A stretch of 38,430 nt of DNA, taken from the NCBI GenBank assembly GCA_007116445.1, contig SKIM01000207.1, positions 1 to 38,430 of the forward strand, given 5' to 3'. The notes below the pieces were generated by a model. The model did no database searches. It saw only the letters and a program-made list of their open reading frames with translations, and was not told where the DNA came from. The translations under genes were made by a program, and so were the position numbers. Shown piece by piece: positions 16,153-24,915 of the stretch (positions are counted from its first letter, which is position 1; every line of letters begins with the position of its first letter). This DNA comes from Natronohydrobacter sp. (GTDB lineage Bacteria > Pseudomonadota > Alphaproteobacteria > Rhodobacterales > Rhodobacteraceae).

Positions 16153-17322
16153 TCAGCCCTGCGCACGTCGCGAGAGGATCTCGCCGATTTCGCCCTGCGG
16201 GCGCGTGCGGGTCAAAGCCAGAAGCATACCGATTGCAATCCCCGTCGCAAGCAACGACGACCCACCATAGCTGACGAACGGCAAGGTCATGCCTTTGGAG
16301 GGCAGCAACCGCGCCGCGACGCCCATGTTGATCATCGCCTGCATCGAAAAGACGACAACAATCCCAGTGCCCGCGAGCCGTGTGAACGTGTCGCGTTCGC
16401 GCATCAGCCGAAACAGCGACCGGATCAGGATGGTGGCATAAAGCCCGATGATGAACAGCACGAGCACCAACCCGTATTCCTCGGCTGCCACTGCGATGAT
16501 GAAATCGGTATGGGCGTCAGGAAGCAGCCATTTGACGCGCCCCTCGCCGACCCCGACGCCGAAGAACCCCCCCTCGGAAATCGCGTTTTGCGCAAACCCC
16601 ATCTGGGTACGCGGGTCGATCTCGGCGGTCAGAAAGCCGTCGATACGGCGCGCGAAATGTTCGGAACTGTGATAGGCGCCATAAGCGCCGACAAGCACCA
16701 GACCGGCAAACCCGACCAGCAGGAACATTGGTGCGCCTGCCAGAAAATACATGATCATCCAGCCCGCAGCGATCAGTGCAGCCTGACCAAAATCCGGCTG
16801 CATGACCAGAAGCCCGAGCACCAGGAGCGTGAACCCGAGCGAAAGCGCTTTGCCGGGTGGGCCAGATTGATCCTGTCCGGCCGCAAGCAGCCAGGCTGCA
16901 AACACCGCAAGCATCGGCTTGAGGAATTCGGACGGCTGAAAAGAGCCGAAACCTAGACTGAACCAGCGTGTGGCACCCTTGCCGAAATCGGTCCCGAAAA
17001 ACGGCAGCAGCATCAGGGCGAGCAAGGACAGAAAAAACCCTACGGTTCCGATACGCCGAACCCGGTCAGGCGAACACAGCGACACCGCAAACATCGCGAT
17101 GATCCCCATCAGACCAAAGACAATCTGACGCTGGACGTAGAAAAATGGCGGCAAGCCATTGCGCGATGCCAAAGGCGGCGATGCTGCTAGCCCCAGCAGC
17201 AACCCCACGGCCATCAGCAGCAGCACAGCCGTCAGTGTCACCTTGTCAATCGTGCGCCACCACTTTGGCAGAACAGGTTCCACCACACGCGCAGGCGCGG
17301 ACCCATACACCATTTCCGTCAT
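16153..17322 (-). CDS. ftsW: Lipid II polymerase FtsW (SEDS family)
   Basis: A 389-residue SEDS protein with about ten membrane helices; with its PBP partner it polymerises septal peptidoglycan. Family marks include RWFSLGFGSFQPSEFLKP (large SEDS signature), MQPDFGQAALIAAGWMI with the conserved acidic residue, INMGVAARLLPSKGMTLPFVSYGGSS near the C-terminus and AVAAEEYGLVLVL. The N-terminus is a short cytoplasmic tail ending PKWWRTIDK. The gene begins the ftsW-murG-murC unit here; the AT-rich 145 bases upstream, to the pdeM stop, should contain its promoter. FtsW is preferred to RodA because of the murG/murC neighbours. Confidence 0.95.
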   Translation of the reverse strand: MTEMVYGSAPARVVEPVLPKWWRTIDKVTLTAVLLLMAVGLLLGLAASPPLASRNGLPPFFYVQRQIVFGLMGIIAMFAVSLCSPDRVRRIGTVGFFLSLLALMLLPFFGTDFGKGATRWFSLGFGSFQPSEFLKPMLAVFAAWLLAAGQDQSGPPGKALSLGFTLLVLGLLVMQPDFGQAALIAAGWMIMYFLAGAPMFLLVGFAGLVLVGAYGAYHSSEHFARRIDGFLTAEIDPRTQMGFAQNAISEGGFFGVGVGEGRVKWLLPDAHTDFIIAVAAEEYGLVLVLFIIGLYATILIRSLFRLMRERDTFTRLAGTGIVVVFSMQAMINMGVAARLLPSKGMTLPFVSYGGSSLLATGIAIGMLLALTRTRPQGEIGEILSRRAQG

Positions 17323-17467
17323 CGAACTGCCCCGATACCCGTTTTGTCAGATCGTAAGATTGATCTTTGTTATTATCTTGATCTTGCCTGATATTCGCCC
17401 GCTACCCGGGTCTATTCACACAGTTTAGCCGGAAATCGGCACAATTTCCAGCACAAAGACGCGCACC

Positions 17468-18133
17468 TCAGCGCCACTTGCCACGGCGCGCGGAAGCTTG
17501 CGCAGGTGGCGGCAACGGCAGCATCAACGCCCGCGGGCCAGTCACGATCGCACGCCCTTCGGGCACAAGCGCCTGCAGGACCGGATCCTGCCAATCAAGC
17601 CCCCCGGTATAAAGCCCATAAGCCGGCAGGATCAGGTGCTGCCTACCGATCAGAAAGACTGGCAAGCGCTGACCTGCAATGCGAATCTTTGGGTGGTAAT
17701 GCCCTGTAATATCGAAACTTTCACCTGCAATATGACGAAGGCTTATGCCTTGGAGATGCAACTCGCCCGCCTGCTGGCCCGGCAAATCAGCAGGCCCCGG
17801 ATCATGGTTGCCTGCAATCCAGGTCACTTGCACGCGCGCGCATAGCGCAGTGATTTCGGATGCCAGAGAATGCGCAGCGATATCATCATCGAATGTATCT
17901 CCCAGAGCGATCAGATGCGCCGCACGCGTCTCTTCCAGATCGATGGACAGTCGCTCGAGCGTCGCGCGCGTCTCGAACGGTGGCAGAAGCGCGCCGCCGC
18001 GCCGGGCCATGCGCTCGGATTTCCCCAAATGCAGATCCGCAACGATCAGCGCTTGCTCAACTGGCCAGAATAACGCGCCCGACGCACGGGCGACAAAATC
18101 CTGCCCCTGAAACTGAAACCCGAGATGCGTCAT
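17468..18133 (-). CDS. pdeM: Ligase-associated DNA damage response endonuclease PdeM
   Basis: A 221-residue calcineurin-like metallophosphoesterase. The metal-binding motifs are in order: VADLHLGKSE (D-x-H), LGDTFDD (GD), GNHD, and the final GHYHPKI (GH-x-H). PdeM proteins belong to the conserved set with a Lhr-type helicase, an ATP-dependent DNA ligase and an MBL-fold exonuclease that is thought to repair DNA ends. Here it follows the helicase gene by only five bases on the same strand. The C-terminal tail is basic (SARRGKWR), fitting a nucleic-acid enzyme. The neighbouring ligase and exonuclease are absent from the window. Confidence 0.92.
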   Translation of the reverse strand: MTHLGFQFQGQDFVARASGALFWPVEQALIVADLHLGKSERMARRGGALLPPFETRATLERLSIDLEETRAAHLIALGDTFDDDIAAHSLASEITALCARVQVTWIAGNHDPGPADLPGQQAGELHLQGISLRHIAGESFDITGHYHPKIRIAGQRLPVFLIGRQHLILPAYGLYTGGLDWQDPVLQALVPEGRAIVTGPRALMLPLPPPAQASARRGKWR

Positions 18134-18138
18134 GGCGC

Positions 18139-20562
18139 TCAGATGGCGCAGTCCTCGTCCAGGTGCAAGCCTGCTTCGCGCATCATCCGCACGGCCTCTT
18201 CTTCAAGAAGCCGCGCCTGCCCGGCGCCCCGGATCGGAATGCGCCCGGCCTCGAGCATCAAGGGGGCGGCGAAAGGCGTGACATGGGGCGGCATGGAATG
18301 CACGATGCGCGGGCGGGTGCGCAGCATTTCCTCGATCCGGCCGTAATCGGCGAGCCCGCGCATCGACTCGGCGCGGGTGATCTGCAACAGTAGGTGATCA
18401 GGGTCGAATTTGCGCAAAGTGTCATACAGGATATCGGTCGAGAATGTGGCCTGTTTGCCGGATTTGCGCGCGCCGGGCAGGTTGCGCTGGATCAGACCCG
18501 CCACAGTAGCCACGGCGCGGAAGGTGCGCTTCATCACTGCATTGCCCGCGAGCCAGTCCTCCATACCGTCGCGCAAGCCCTCGGGATCGAGCAGCGGGGC
18601 GGGATCGCGCACTGGCTCGAGCGACCAGATCAGAAGCGCGTAATCCGTCGCCACAAATCCCAGCGGTGCGAGCCCCGCGCCCTCCATCCGATGGGTCAGA
18701 AGCAATCCCAGGGTCTGGTTGGCATTGCGCCCGGCGAAGGAATAGAGCGCGAAATACCACCATCCCCCGCGCGCGAAGCTTTCGCAGGTCATGGTGCCGG
18801 GGCGTGGCAGGGTTGCAATCCGCGCCTGCAAATCCAGCCAGTCGCGGGTATCAGCAGGCAGGCTGTCCCATGCGACGGGATCCCCAATCAGCGCCAGAAC
18901 GCGCGCCGAGAGTTCCGTCGAGGTGGCCATCTTCAGACCATTGAACACTGCAATTTTTGGCGTCTTGTCAGGCTGCGGCGTGACTTCCACCACCATGTCG
19001 CGCAGCCGGTCATAGCGTACTGTCTGACCGCCGATCAGGAATGTGTCACCGGGCGAAAGCGAAGCGGCAAAGACCTCCTCGATCTCGCCCAGAGGCGCAC
19101 CGCCACGCGGACCGCGCCGCACGCTCAGCAGTTCCGGTGCAACGATGGTGCCGATATTCATGCGAATATCGCGGGCCGCGCGTGGGTCGCGCAAGTGCCA
19201 GAGCCCGTCGCGCAGCACCAGCCTTTGCCAGCGGTCATAAGCGCGCAGCGCGTAACCGCCTGTCGCCACGAAATCGAGACAGGCATTAAAATCGGCCCGC
19301 GTGAGGCTTGCATAGGGCCCGGCCTGGGTGACCTCGGCGAAAAGCTGATCCGCATCCAGCGGCCCCGCACAGGCCAGCGTCAGGATATGCTGGCACAGCA
19401 CGTCCAGCGCGCCCAGACCGCTGCGCCCGTCACTATCGAGTTCGCCTGCTTCAACAGCCTGCAGCGCCGCCACACATTCGAGGATCTCAAAGCGATTCGC
19501 AGGCACGATCCGTGCGCGCGACGGAGCATCATAACGGTGATTGGCCCGGCCGATGCGCTGGACGAGCCGTTTGATGTTGCGCGGGGCCCCGATCTGAATG
19601 ACCAGATCAACATCGCCCCAATCAAGCCCCAGATCAAGACTGCCCGTCGCAACGACTGCGCGCAAGTCACCTGCAGCCATGGCCGCCTCGACACGGCGGC
19701 GCGCGTCGCGGGCAAGGCTGCCGTGATGCAGACCGATGGGCAGATTATCGTCATTAACAGCCCAGAGCGCCTGAAAGAATAGTTCGGCCTGCGCGCGGGT
19801 GTTGATGAAAACGAGAGTCAACCGCGCGGCCGCAATCGCGCGCATAACGTCACGCGCGGCATAGCCCCCCCCGGCACCCGACCAGGGCGGCGCGAGCACT
19901 GTGGGAAACATGGCAATGTCAGGCGCAGGGCCGGGATCGGCGTGAAAGACCTCGGCCCCGCCCATGAAATCTGCGAGCGCTTGCGGATTTTCGACCGTGG
20001 CAGACAGCCCTGCCACCTGCAGGTCAGGCGCAAGCTGGCGCAGACGCGCAAGCCCCAGCATGAGCTGATCGCCGCGCTTTGATACAGCCAGTGCGTGAAT
20101 TTCGTCGATGACGACACGCTTCAGGCTGGCGAAGATACGCGGTGCTTCCGGGTAGGACAGCATCAGCGCAAGGCTTTCAGGCGTGGTCAGCAGGATATGC
20201 GGCGGATCTACACGCTGGCGCGCGCGCTGGGTGGCGCCTGTGTCGCCGGTGCGGTCCTCGATACGCAAGGCCAGCCCCAAATCCGCAACAGGGCGCGCGA
20301 GGTTGCGACCAATGTCATGCGTGAGCGCCTTGAGCGGCGAAACATAGAGCGTATGCAACCCAGCCGGCGGGCCGGCACAGGCCTGCGCCAGCGTCGGCAG
20401 AAACCCCGCAAGGGTCTTGCCACCGCCAGTGGGCGCAATCAGCAAACTGTCGCCCCGCGCCTGCATCATGGCAAGCTGATGGTCATGCGGTTGCCAGCCT
20501 TGCGTCGCAAACCAACGCGACACAGGCTTGGGCAGATCAGGATGATCAGTCATGTCGCGCAT
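18139..20562 (-). CDS. Ligase-associated DNA damage response DEXH helicase (Lhr-like)
   Basis: A superfamily 2 helicase of about 807 residues, the usual size for the short Lhr form. Visible motifs: Walker A IAPTGGGKTLAGFLP, DEXH box VIDEIHALA, motif III SATVEN, motif V-like VVATGSLDLGLDWGDVDLVIQ and motif VI RLVQRIGRANHRYD. The C-terminal half carries the Lhr winged-helix/DEAD-associated region (GETFLIGG-like GDTFLIGGQTVRYDRL). The protein unwinds DNA or RNA-DNA with ATP and is linked by neighbourhood with repair. The start at MRDMTDHPD follows GGAAAC; an upstream ATG (20586) and a downstream one (20553) are alternatives. It is divergent from the YcgN gene. Confidence 0.93.
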   Translation of the reverse strand: MRDMTDHPDLPKPVSRWFATQGWQPHDHQLAMMQARGDSLLIAPTGGGKTLAGFLPTLAQACAGPPAGLHTLYVSPLKALTHDIGRNLARPVADLGLALRIEDRTGDTGATQRARQRVDPPHILLTTPESLALMLSYPEAPRIFASLKRVVIDEIHALAVSKRGDQLMLGLARLRQLAPDLQVAGLSATVENPQALADFMGGAEVFHADPGPAPDIAMFPTVLAPPWSGAGGGYAARDVMRAIAAARLTLVFINTRAQAELFFQALWAVNDDNLPIGLHHGSLARDARRRVEAAMAAGDLRAVVATGSLDLGLDWGDVDLVIQIGAPRNIKRLVQRIGRANHRYDAPSRARIVPANRFEILECVAALQAVEAGELDSDGRSGLGALDVLCQHILTLACAGPLDADQLFAEVTQAGPYASLTRADFNACLDFVATGGYALRAYDRWQRLVLRDGLWHLRDPRAARDIRMNIGTIVAPELLSVRRGPRGGAPLGEIEEVFAASLSPGDTFLIGGQTVRYDRLRDMVVEVTPQPDKTPKIAVFNGLKMATSTELSARVLALIGDPVAWDSLPADTRDWLDLQARIATLPRPGTMTCESFARGGWWYFALYSFAGRNANQTLGLLLTHRMEGAGLAPLGFVATDYALLIWSLEPVRDPAPLLDPEGLRDGMEDWLAGNAVMKRTFRAVATVAGLIQRNLPGARKSGKQATFSTDILYDTLRKFDPDHLLLQITRAESMRGLADYGRIEEMLRTRPRIVHSMPPHVTPFAAPLMLEAGRIPIRGAGQARLLEEEAVRMMREAGLHLDEDCAI

Positions 20563-20665
20563 CGTTTCCGTGTCCGTTCGGGGCACAGGGTAATTCAGGC
20601 GGCTGCCAAGACAAGCACAGCGAAAGCCCCTTTCCCATATCGTGTAAAGGGACTATCTGACCGCC

Positions 20666-21112
20666 ATGACAATGCGCCCCGAATTCTGGACTACCATCCC
20701 GCTTGCGAACATGACCCCGGAAGAATGGGAAGCGCTCTGTGATGGCTGCGGTAAATGTTGCCTCAACAAGCTCGAAGATATTGATACGGAAGAGCTGATC
20801 TTCACCCGTGTCGCCTGTCGGCTTTTTGACGACACGTCCTGCCGCTGCGCCAATTACGCAGTACGCAAGCAGCATGTGCCAGAATGTGTCGTTCTGACAC
20901 CGATCAACCTCGATGAGATCGCCTATTGGATGCCGCCGAGCTGCGCTTACCGGTTGCTGCACGAAGGCCGCCCCCTGCCCGACTGGCACCCGCTCGTGAC
21001 GGGCGATCCGGCCTCAACCCACAAGGCAGGAAAATCCGTTCTGGGGCTGACCGTATCGGAAGCTGCAGTAGCGCTCGACGATTGGGAAGATTACCCCTTA
21101 CCTCTGGACTGA
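20666..21112 (+). CDS. YcgN/UPF0260 family cysteine-cluster protein
   Basis: A 148-residue protein of the YcgN family. The N-terminal segment FWTTIPLANMTPEEWEALCDGCGKCCLNKLED carries the conserved CxxCxxCC cluster, followed by TRVACRLFD, a further cysteine group CRCANYAVR and VPECVVLTP. The pattern suggests binding of zinc or an iron-sulfur cluster; function is unknown. The C-terminus WHPLVTGDP and GKSVLGLTVSE also match the family. MTM at the start gives two possible ATGs six bases apart. It is transcribed away from the helicase, with a short gap, and converges with the following gene. Confidence 0.9.
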   Translation: MTMRPEFWTTIPLANMTPEEWEALCDGCGKCCLNKLEDIDTEELIFTRVACRLFDDTSCRCANYAVRKQHVPECVVLTPINLDEIAYWMPPSCAYRLLHEGRPLPDWHPLVTGDPASTHKAGKSVLGLTVSEAAVALDDWEDYPLPLD

Positions 21113-21131
21113 ACCGCCGCGTTTCGCGCGC

Positions 21132-22040
21132 TCAGACATTCCAGCCCTGGTCGCGGCGCAGTTGCAACTCGCGCGCAACCTCCGAGCGCACCAATTTGCG
21201 GATGTTGCGCGTGATTTTCTCTCCCAACTCGCCCTGCAATTCCAACCGAACGATATCTGCGACCAGTCGGAACAGCATATCCTCATCGAGGATGATTTCA
21301 TTTCCCTCCACGAACGGCTCGGACTGCGCAACAGGGCGCTCAGTGGGTTGGGGCTCCGCGGCTTGGGGCTCGGAGTCTGCTTCGACAGCCGGGTCCGATT
21401 TCGGGGGCGCTGCGTGTGCTGTGACAGGCTCTTGCGCAACGGGTTGGCCTGACAGCACAGCCTCGAGCCGGGCAAGCGTTGCCTCAATGTCTAATTCATC
21501 ATGATCCGGGTCAGGCCCATGACTTGCCTGCGGGACAACAGCAGGTTCAGGCACCGGTTCGGGATCTCTGATCGCAGACGGTTCAACAAAATTCAGCCGC
21601 GGGCGCGGCGATTGCGGGATATGTTGGGCTGCAAGCTCTGGTGATGCCATCTCTGGCGGCGTGTGACGCGTGGGCTCTGGCTGCGGGATCGGCGCAGGGG
21701 CAGCTGTTTGCGCACGATTTTGCGTGATACGCTGCAATAGCGATGTCGGCGCGGAGGCGTCGCACGCCACTGCATCGGCACAGGGTGTGGGATCACGAAA
21801 CGCGGGCGCCACATTCGAGCCTTCGGCATGTTGCCGCTGCCCAGTGCAGGGTGCAGGCAGCGATGCGGCGCGCTTTTCAGGCGACAGATCCGATGCAGTA
21901 TCCACCCGCAATTCCGAGGTCAGGATCAGCTTTTCGCGCAGATCATGGCGCTCAGGACGCTCCTGCATGTCCTGAGACACCAGCCGCTTGATCGAAGACA
22001 AAACATCCTCGATTTCACGCCGCGACATTGCTTGTGTCAT
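21132..22040 (-). CDS. Acidic low-complexity protein, PopZ-like architecture
   Basis: A 302-residue protein in three parts: a short conserved N-terminus MSRREIEDVLSSIKRLVSQD, a long Pro/Glu/Ala-rich low-complexity middle, and a C-terminal helical segment starting IILDEDMLFRLVADIVRLELQGELGEKI and ending RKLVRSEVARELQLRR. This arrangement (N-terminal helix, acidic proline-rich spacer, C-terminal helices) resembles the alphaproteobacterial polar organiser PopZ/DUF2497, but I cannot match conserved residues, so this is only a likeness. The start MTQAMSRRE follows GAGGGC. It lies downstream of tolC on the same strand, 151 bases away. I would call it a conserved hypothetical protein of this family of bacteria. 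Confidence 0.7.
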   Translation of the reverse strand: MTQAMSRREIEDVLSSIKRLVSQDMQERPERHDLREKLILTSELRVDTASDLSPEKRAASLPAPCTGQRQHAEGSNVAPAFRDPTPCADAVACDASAPTSLLQRITQNRAQTAAPAPIPQPEPTRHTPPEMASPELAAQHIPQSPRPRLNFVEPSAIRDPEPVPEPAVVPQASHGPDPDHDELDIEATLARLEAVLSGQPVAQEPVTAHAAPPKSDPAVEADSEPQAAEPQPTERPVAQSEPFVEGNEIILDEDMLFRLVADIVRLELQGELGEKITRNIRKLVRSEVARELQLRRDQGWNV

Positions 22041-22135
22041 TTCACTGCCCTCTTTACTCGCCTTACCCCGTAGCCCCCGGACACCTCGCCCTCTGTCGGG
22101 GCGTTTGCCGCACAGGAAAAACACCCCCAAGCGTA

Positions 22136-22177
22136 ACCCGGCTTTGACGCCTTTACAATCTTGAATGACAGCCGGGT
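22136..22177 (-). terminator. Weak hairpin after tolC
   Basis: ACCCGGCT and AGCCGGGT form an 8-bp stem with a 26-base loop 15-56 bases past the tolC stop. About 20 bases further on the minus strand runs GGGGGTGTTTTT. The loop is large, so this is only a tentative terminator; the stretch should also hold the promoter of the PopZ-like gene. Confidence 0.3.
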
Positions 22178-22191
22178 CTTGTCTTTACGCG

Positions 22192-23577
22192 CTATTGCCG
22201 CCCGATGGATTGGAGCACGCGATCAAGCGCTTCGCCTTGCGGTGATGAGACCGGAGCATTGCGCACTGCATTGAAATAGGCTTCTGCATCATAGGTCGGG
22301 ATCCCCAGCCCCAGATGATCCACTGTCAGCAGGCCCATTGCCGCGAGCAGGTTATAGGTTGCAATCTGCTGGCCGGCCTGAGCTTGCAGCAGTTGCGTGC
22401 GCGCATTGAGCAGGTCCGTTTCAGCGTTGAGCACGTCAAGCGTTGTGCGTGCCCCAAGCCGGGCTTCCTCGCGCGTGCCTTCAAACGCAGTCTGTGACGC
22501 GCGGACCTGCTGCTGGCTAGCCGCGATCCGGGCACTCGCCACATCGACATTGGCCCAGGCCACGGCGACATTCTGCACCACCTGCGCAACAGTCTGATGC
22601 AGTCCAGAGCGGGCCGCGTCACGGCGCGCAATCGCCTGACGCGACAAAGCGCTCAGCTGTCCGCCCTGATAGATCGGGCGGGCGTAGCGCACCCCTGCAT
22701 TGGCTGACGTCGTATCGCCCGCAGCCCCGCCGAACTGGCGGCCGATGGATGCACTTCCGGTGACAGAGCCATGACGCTGTGCGGCCACGCGCTCGGCATT
22801 GAACTCGGCGGCCGCGACATTGTGCTGCGCTTCAAGAACAGACGGGTGGGTGCGGCGCGCAATGTCCTGTGCGGTCTGCAAATTGACCGCCGTGCGAGGC
22901 AGGGCTGGCGGCGCGCGCAGCTGGTCAGGGTAAATGCCAGTGGCGAGCTTATAGGCTTCGCGCGCCACGGCGAGATCACCTTCTGCCGCGGCCAGCGACG
23001 AGCGCGCAGCCGCGAGACGCGCCTCAGCCAGAGCCACATCGGTGCGCGTGACCTCGCCGAGCTCAAAACGTTCGCGTGCGGCACTCAATTCTTGCGTGAT
23101 GACCCGCTGCGTCGTTTGTTGCAAGGCCACGGCCTCTGCGGTTGTGCGCATGTCGAGATGTGCCGCGATCGCATCAAGCAGAACCCCCTGTTCGACACTG
23201 ACCAAGGCCTGCCGGGTCGCAAGCACCTGCGCCTTTGCTGCCTCCTGGGCCAGTCTTCCGCGCCCGAAATCAATCAGCGTCACCTCGGCGGCCAGATTGA
23301 AACCCAGCGTGAGCGAATCCGGTTGAGCAGGATTATTGGTGATGCGCTGCTGAGCCTCGGTGACGAAATTGACCACAGGCCGAAGCGACGCGACCGCGAC
23401 CGCGACATCCTCATCCGCGGCACGCAACAGCGCACGGTTCTGTTCCAACAGATTGGAATTGCGATAAGCTGCGATCAGCGTATCGGCCAGACTCTGAGCC
23501 TGAAGCGGAGCAATGCTCCCCCCCAATGCCACAGAAAACGACGCTGCCAGCATCGTGGTCTTCAGGATGGATTTCAT
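22192..23577 (-). CDS. tolC: TolC family outer membrane channel protein
   Basis: A 461-residue outer membrane efflux protein. The N-terminus is a signal peptide ending in APLQAQS (cleavage likely after LQA, about residue 27). Two TolC/OEP repeats of about 200 residues follow, each with long alpha-helical hairpins rich in Ala, Gln and Arg; the first begins SLADTLIAAYRNSNLLEQNRA, typical of TolC. The second includes VRYARPIYQGGQLSALSRQA and TRTTLDVL-like ARTTLDVLNAETDLLNARTQ, the best-conserved TolC segment. It would form the trimeric tunnel for drug efflux or type I secretion. No inner-membrane partner is nearby. The start was placed at MKSILKT, preceded by GAGG and AAGG, because the frame upstream is not signal-like. 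It follows a PCMT-like gene. Confidence 0.94.
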   Translation of the reverse strand: MKSILKTTMLAASFSVALGGSIAPLQAQSLADTLIAAYRNSNLLEQNRALLRAADEDVAVAVASLRPVVNFVTEAQQRITNNPAQPDSLTLGFNLAAEVTLIDFGRGRLAQEAAKAQVLATRQALVSVEQGVLLDAIAAHLDMRTTAEAVALQQTTQRVITQELSAARERFELGEVTRTDVALAEARLAAARSSLAAAEGDLAVAREAYKLATGIYPDQLRAPPALPRTAVNLQTAQDIARRTHPSVLEAQHNVAAAEFNAERVAAQRHGSVTGSASIGRQFGGAAGDTTSANAGVRYARPIYQGGQLSALSRQAIARRDAARSGLHQTVAQVVQNVAVAWANVDVASARIAASQQQVRASQTAFEGTREEARLGARTTLDVLNAETDLLNARTQLLQAQAGQQIATYNLLAAMGLLTVDHLGLGIPTYDAEAYFNAVRNAPVSSPQGEALDRVLQSIGRQ

Positions 23578-23650
23578 TGCCTTCGCCTCTTTTATGCCAC
23601 GCGGTCCCGCTGCGAGCACAGGGCGTGCCAAAAGAGGGCCGCGTGTGGTT

Positions 23651-24304
23651 TTACAGGCTGAACGCCTGCTCTTTTTTGAACCCCGGAAGTACCGGGGCCG
23701 CGGCATTGAAGATATCACGCCATGCGATTGCGTCGCCATTGCGTATCCCCAGACGCACGACACCGAGGGCACCTTGCATGAAGACGGCAGCGACACGCCC
23801 CCCCTCCTGCAACTGCGCGACCAGCACCTGTGGAAACTCCTCTATCCCGCCTTGCAAGATCATCACGTCGTAAGGCGCATGGTCCGGCGCACCGTCACAC
23901 AGCGCGCCCTTGGTCAGGACCACTGTCTCGGACTCGGTGCGCGCGAAGGCGGCTTCTGCAGTCTTCAGAAAGTCGTCATCCTCCTCCAAGGCGATGACAG
24001 CTTGCGCCATGCGCTGAATGACCGCCGAGGAATAGCCCGTGCCACAGCCGATATCGAGCACCAGATCTCCTGGTGTGATATCGAGCGCATCCAGCATCTT
24101 CGCCAAAGTGCGCGGCTCAAGCAACACGCGACCGCGCCCGATGGGAAGATTTTCGCCCACATAGGCGGCTTCCACGCGCTCCTGCGGAACGAACTCTTCG
24201 CGCGGGACATGCAACATGGCTTCGATGATCGGAAATTTCGTCACATCTGACGGACGCACTTGCGTATCGACCATGATCAGGCGGCGCGAAGAGAAGTCGT
24301 TCAT
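23651..24304 (-). CDS. PCMT-like SAM-dependent methyltransferase
   Basis: A 217-residue protein of the protein-L-isoaspartate O-methyltransferase family. The SAM-binding motif I is VLDIGCGTGYSSAVI and the following strand VIALEEDDDFLKTA binds the ribose. Upstream, the N-terminal helix MVDTQVRPSDVTKFPIIEAM and REEFVPQERVEAAYVGENLPIG match the family. The usual T-I-S-Q-P active-site stretch is replaced by GRGRVLLEPRTLAKM, so true isoaspartate repair is doubtful. In this group of bacteria such a gene often stands before tolC, as here (73 bases between them). Its start is divergent from ytoQ. Confidence 0.85.
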   Translation of the reverse strand: MNDFSSRRLIMVDTQVRPSDVTKFPIIEAMLHVPREEFVPQERVEAAYVGENLPIGRGRVLLEPRTLAKMLDALDITPGDLVLDIGCGTGYSSAVIQRMAQAVIALEEDDDFLKTAEAAFARTESETVVLTKGALCDGAPDHAPYDVMILQGGIEEFPQVLVAQLQEGGRVAAVFMQGALGVVRLGIRNGDAIAWRDIFNAAAPVLPGFKKEQAFSL

Positions 24305-24411
24305 GGGATGAACTCTTGTTTATATTGCGTTTGACTTCAGTCTTGCCACAGTTCCCTGTCTGCCGCAACATGCCAGCGCGGGTGTGCCGCGAACTGAGGA
24401 AGGAATGACGC

Positions 24412-24858
24412 ATGACACTGAGAGTCTATCTGGCCGGTGAAATCCATACAGACTGGCGCGACGAGATCGCGCAGGGGTGCGATGGGCTGGATGTGATTTT
24501 CACTGGCCCGGTGACCGATCACGCCGCCTCGGATGATTGCGGGGTCGCGATCCTGGGGGCGGAAGCAGAGAAATTCTGGCACGATCACAAGGGCGCAAAG
24601 CTGAACGCGATCCGCACCCGCAAGGCCCTGCAGGACGCAGATATCGTCGTCGTGCGCTTTGGCGAGAAATACCGCCAGTGGAATGCGGCCTTTGATGCAG
24701 GCTTTGCCGCGGCGCTCGGCAAATCGCTGATCATCATGCATGGTGCCGATCACCAGCATGCGCTCAAGGAGGTCGACGCTGCCGCCCTTGCCGTTGTGGA
24801 ATCGCCCGGTCAGGTCGCCGATATCCTGCGCTATACGCTCCACGGCACGCTTCCCTGA
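24412..24858 (+). CDS. ytoQ: YtoQ family protein
   Basis: A 148-residue protein matching YtoQ: RVYLAGEIHTDWRDEI at the start, FTGPVTDHAASDDCG in the middle, then FWHDHKGAKLNAIRTRKALQDADIVVVRFGEKYRQWNAAFDAGFAAALGKSLI. The fold is that of nucleoside 2-deoxyribosyltransferase-like proteins (LAGEI, DADIVVVRFG, FDAGFAAALGK), though the activity of YtoQ is not established. The length is normal. AAGGAA lies about nine bases before the ATG. It is divergent from the PCMT-like gene and precedes mscL by 57 bases. Confidence 0.92.
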   Translation: MTLRVYLAGEIHTDWRDEIAQGCDGLDVIFTGPVTDHAASDDCGVAILGAEAEKFWHDHKGAKLNAIRTRKALQDADIVVVRFGEKYRQWNAAFDAGFAAALGKSLIIMHGADHQHALKEVDAAALAVVESPGQVADILRYTLHGTLP

Positions 24859-24915
24859 ATTTCCCATCGCAGTTATGCTCTGCCGTATTTCCGGGACCAG
24901 GCCAGGGAGCGTATC

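Noticed and set aside
18394..19782. A 462-codon open frame on the plus strand, inside the helicase gene
   Set aside because: It lies wholly antisense to the Lhr-type helicase, whose motifs are all intact. The translation has no recognisable domain and is rich in His, Arg and Gln, as expected for the reverse of GC-rich coding DNA.
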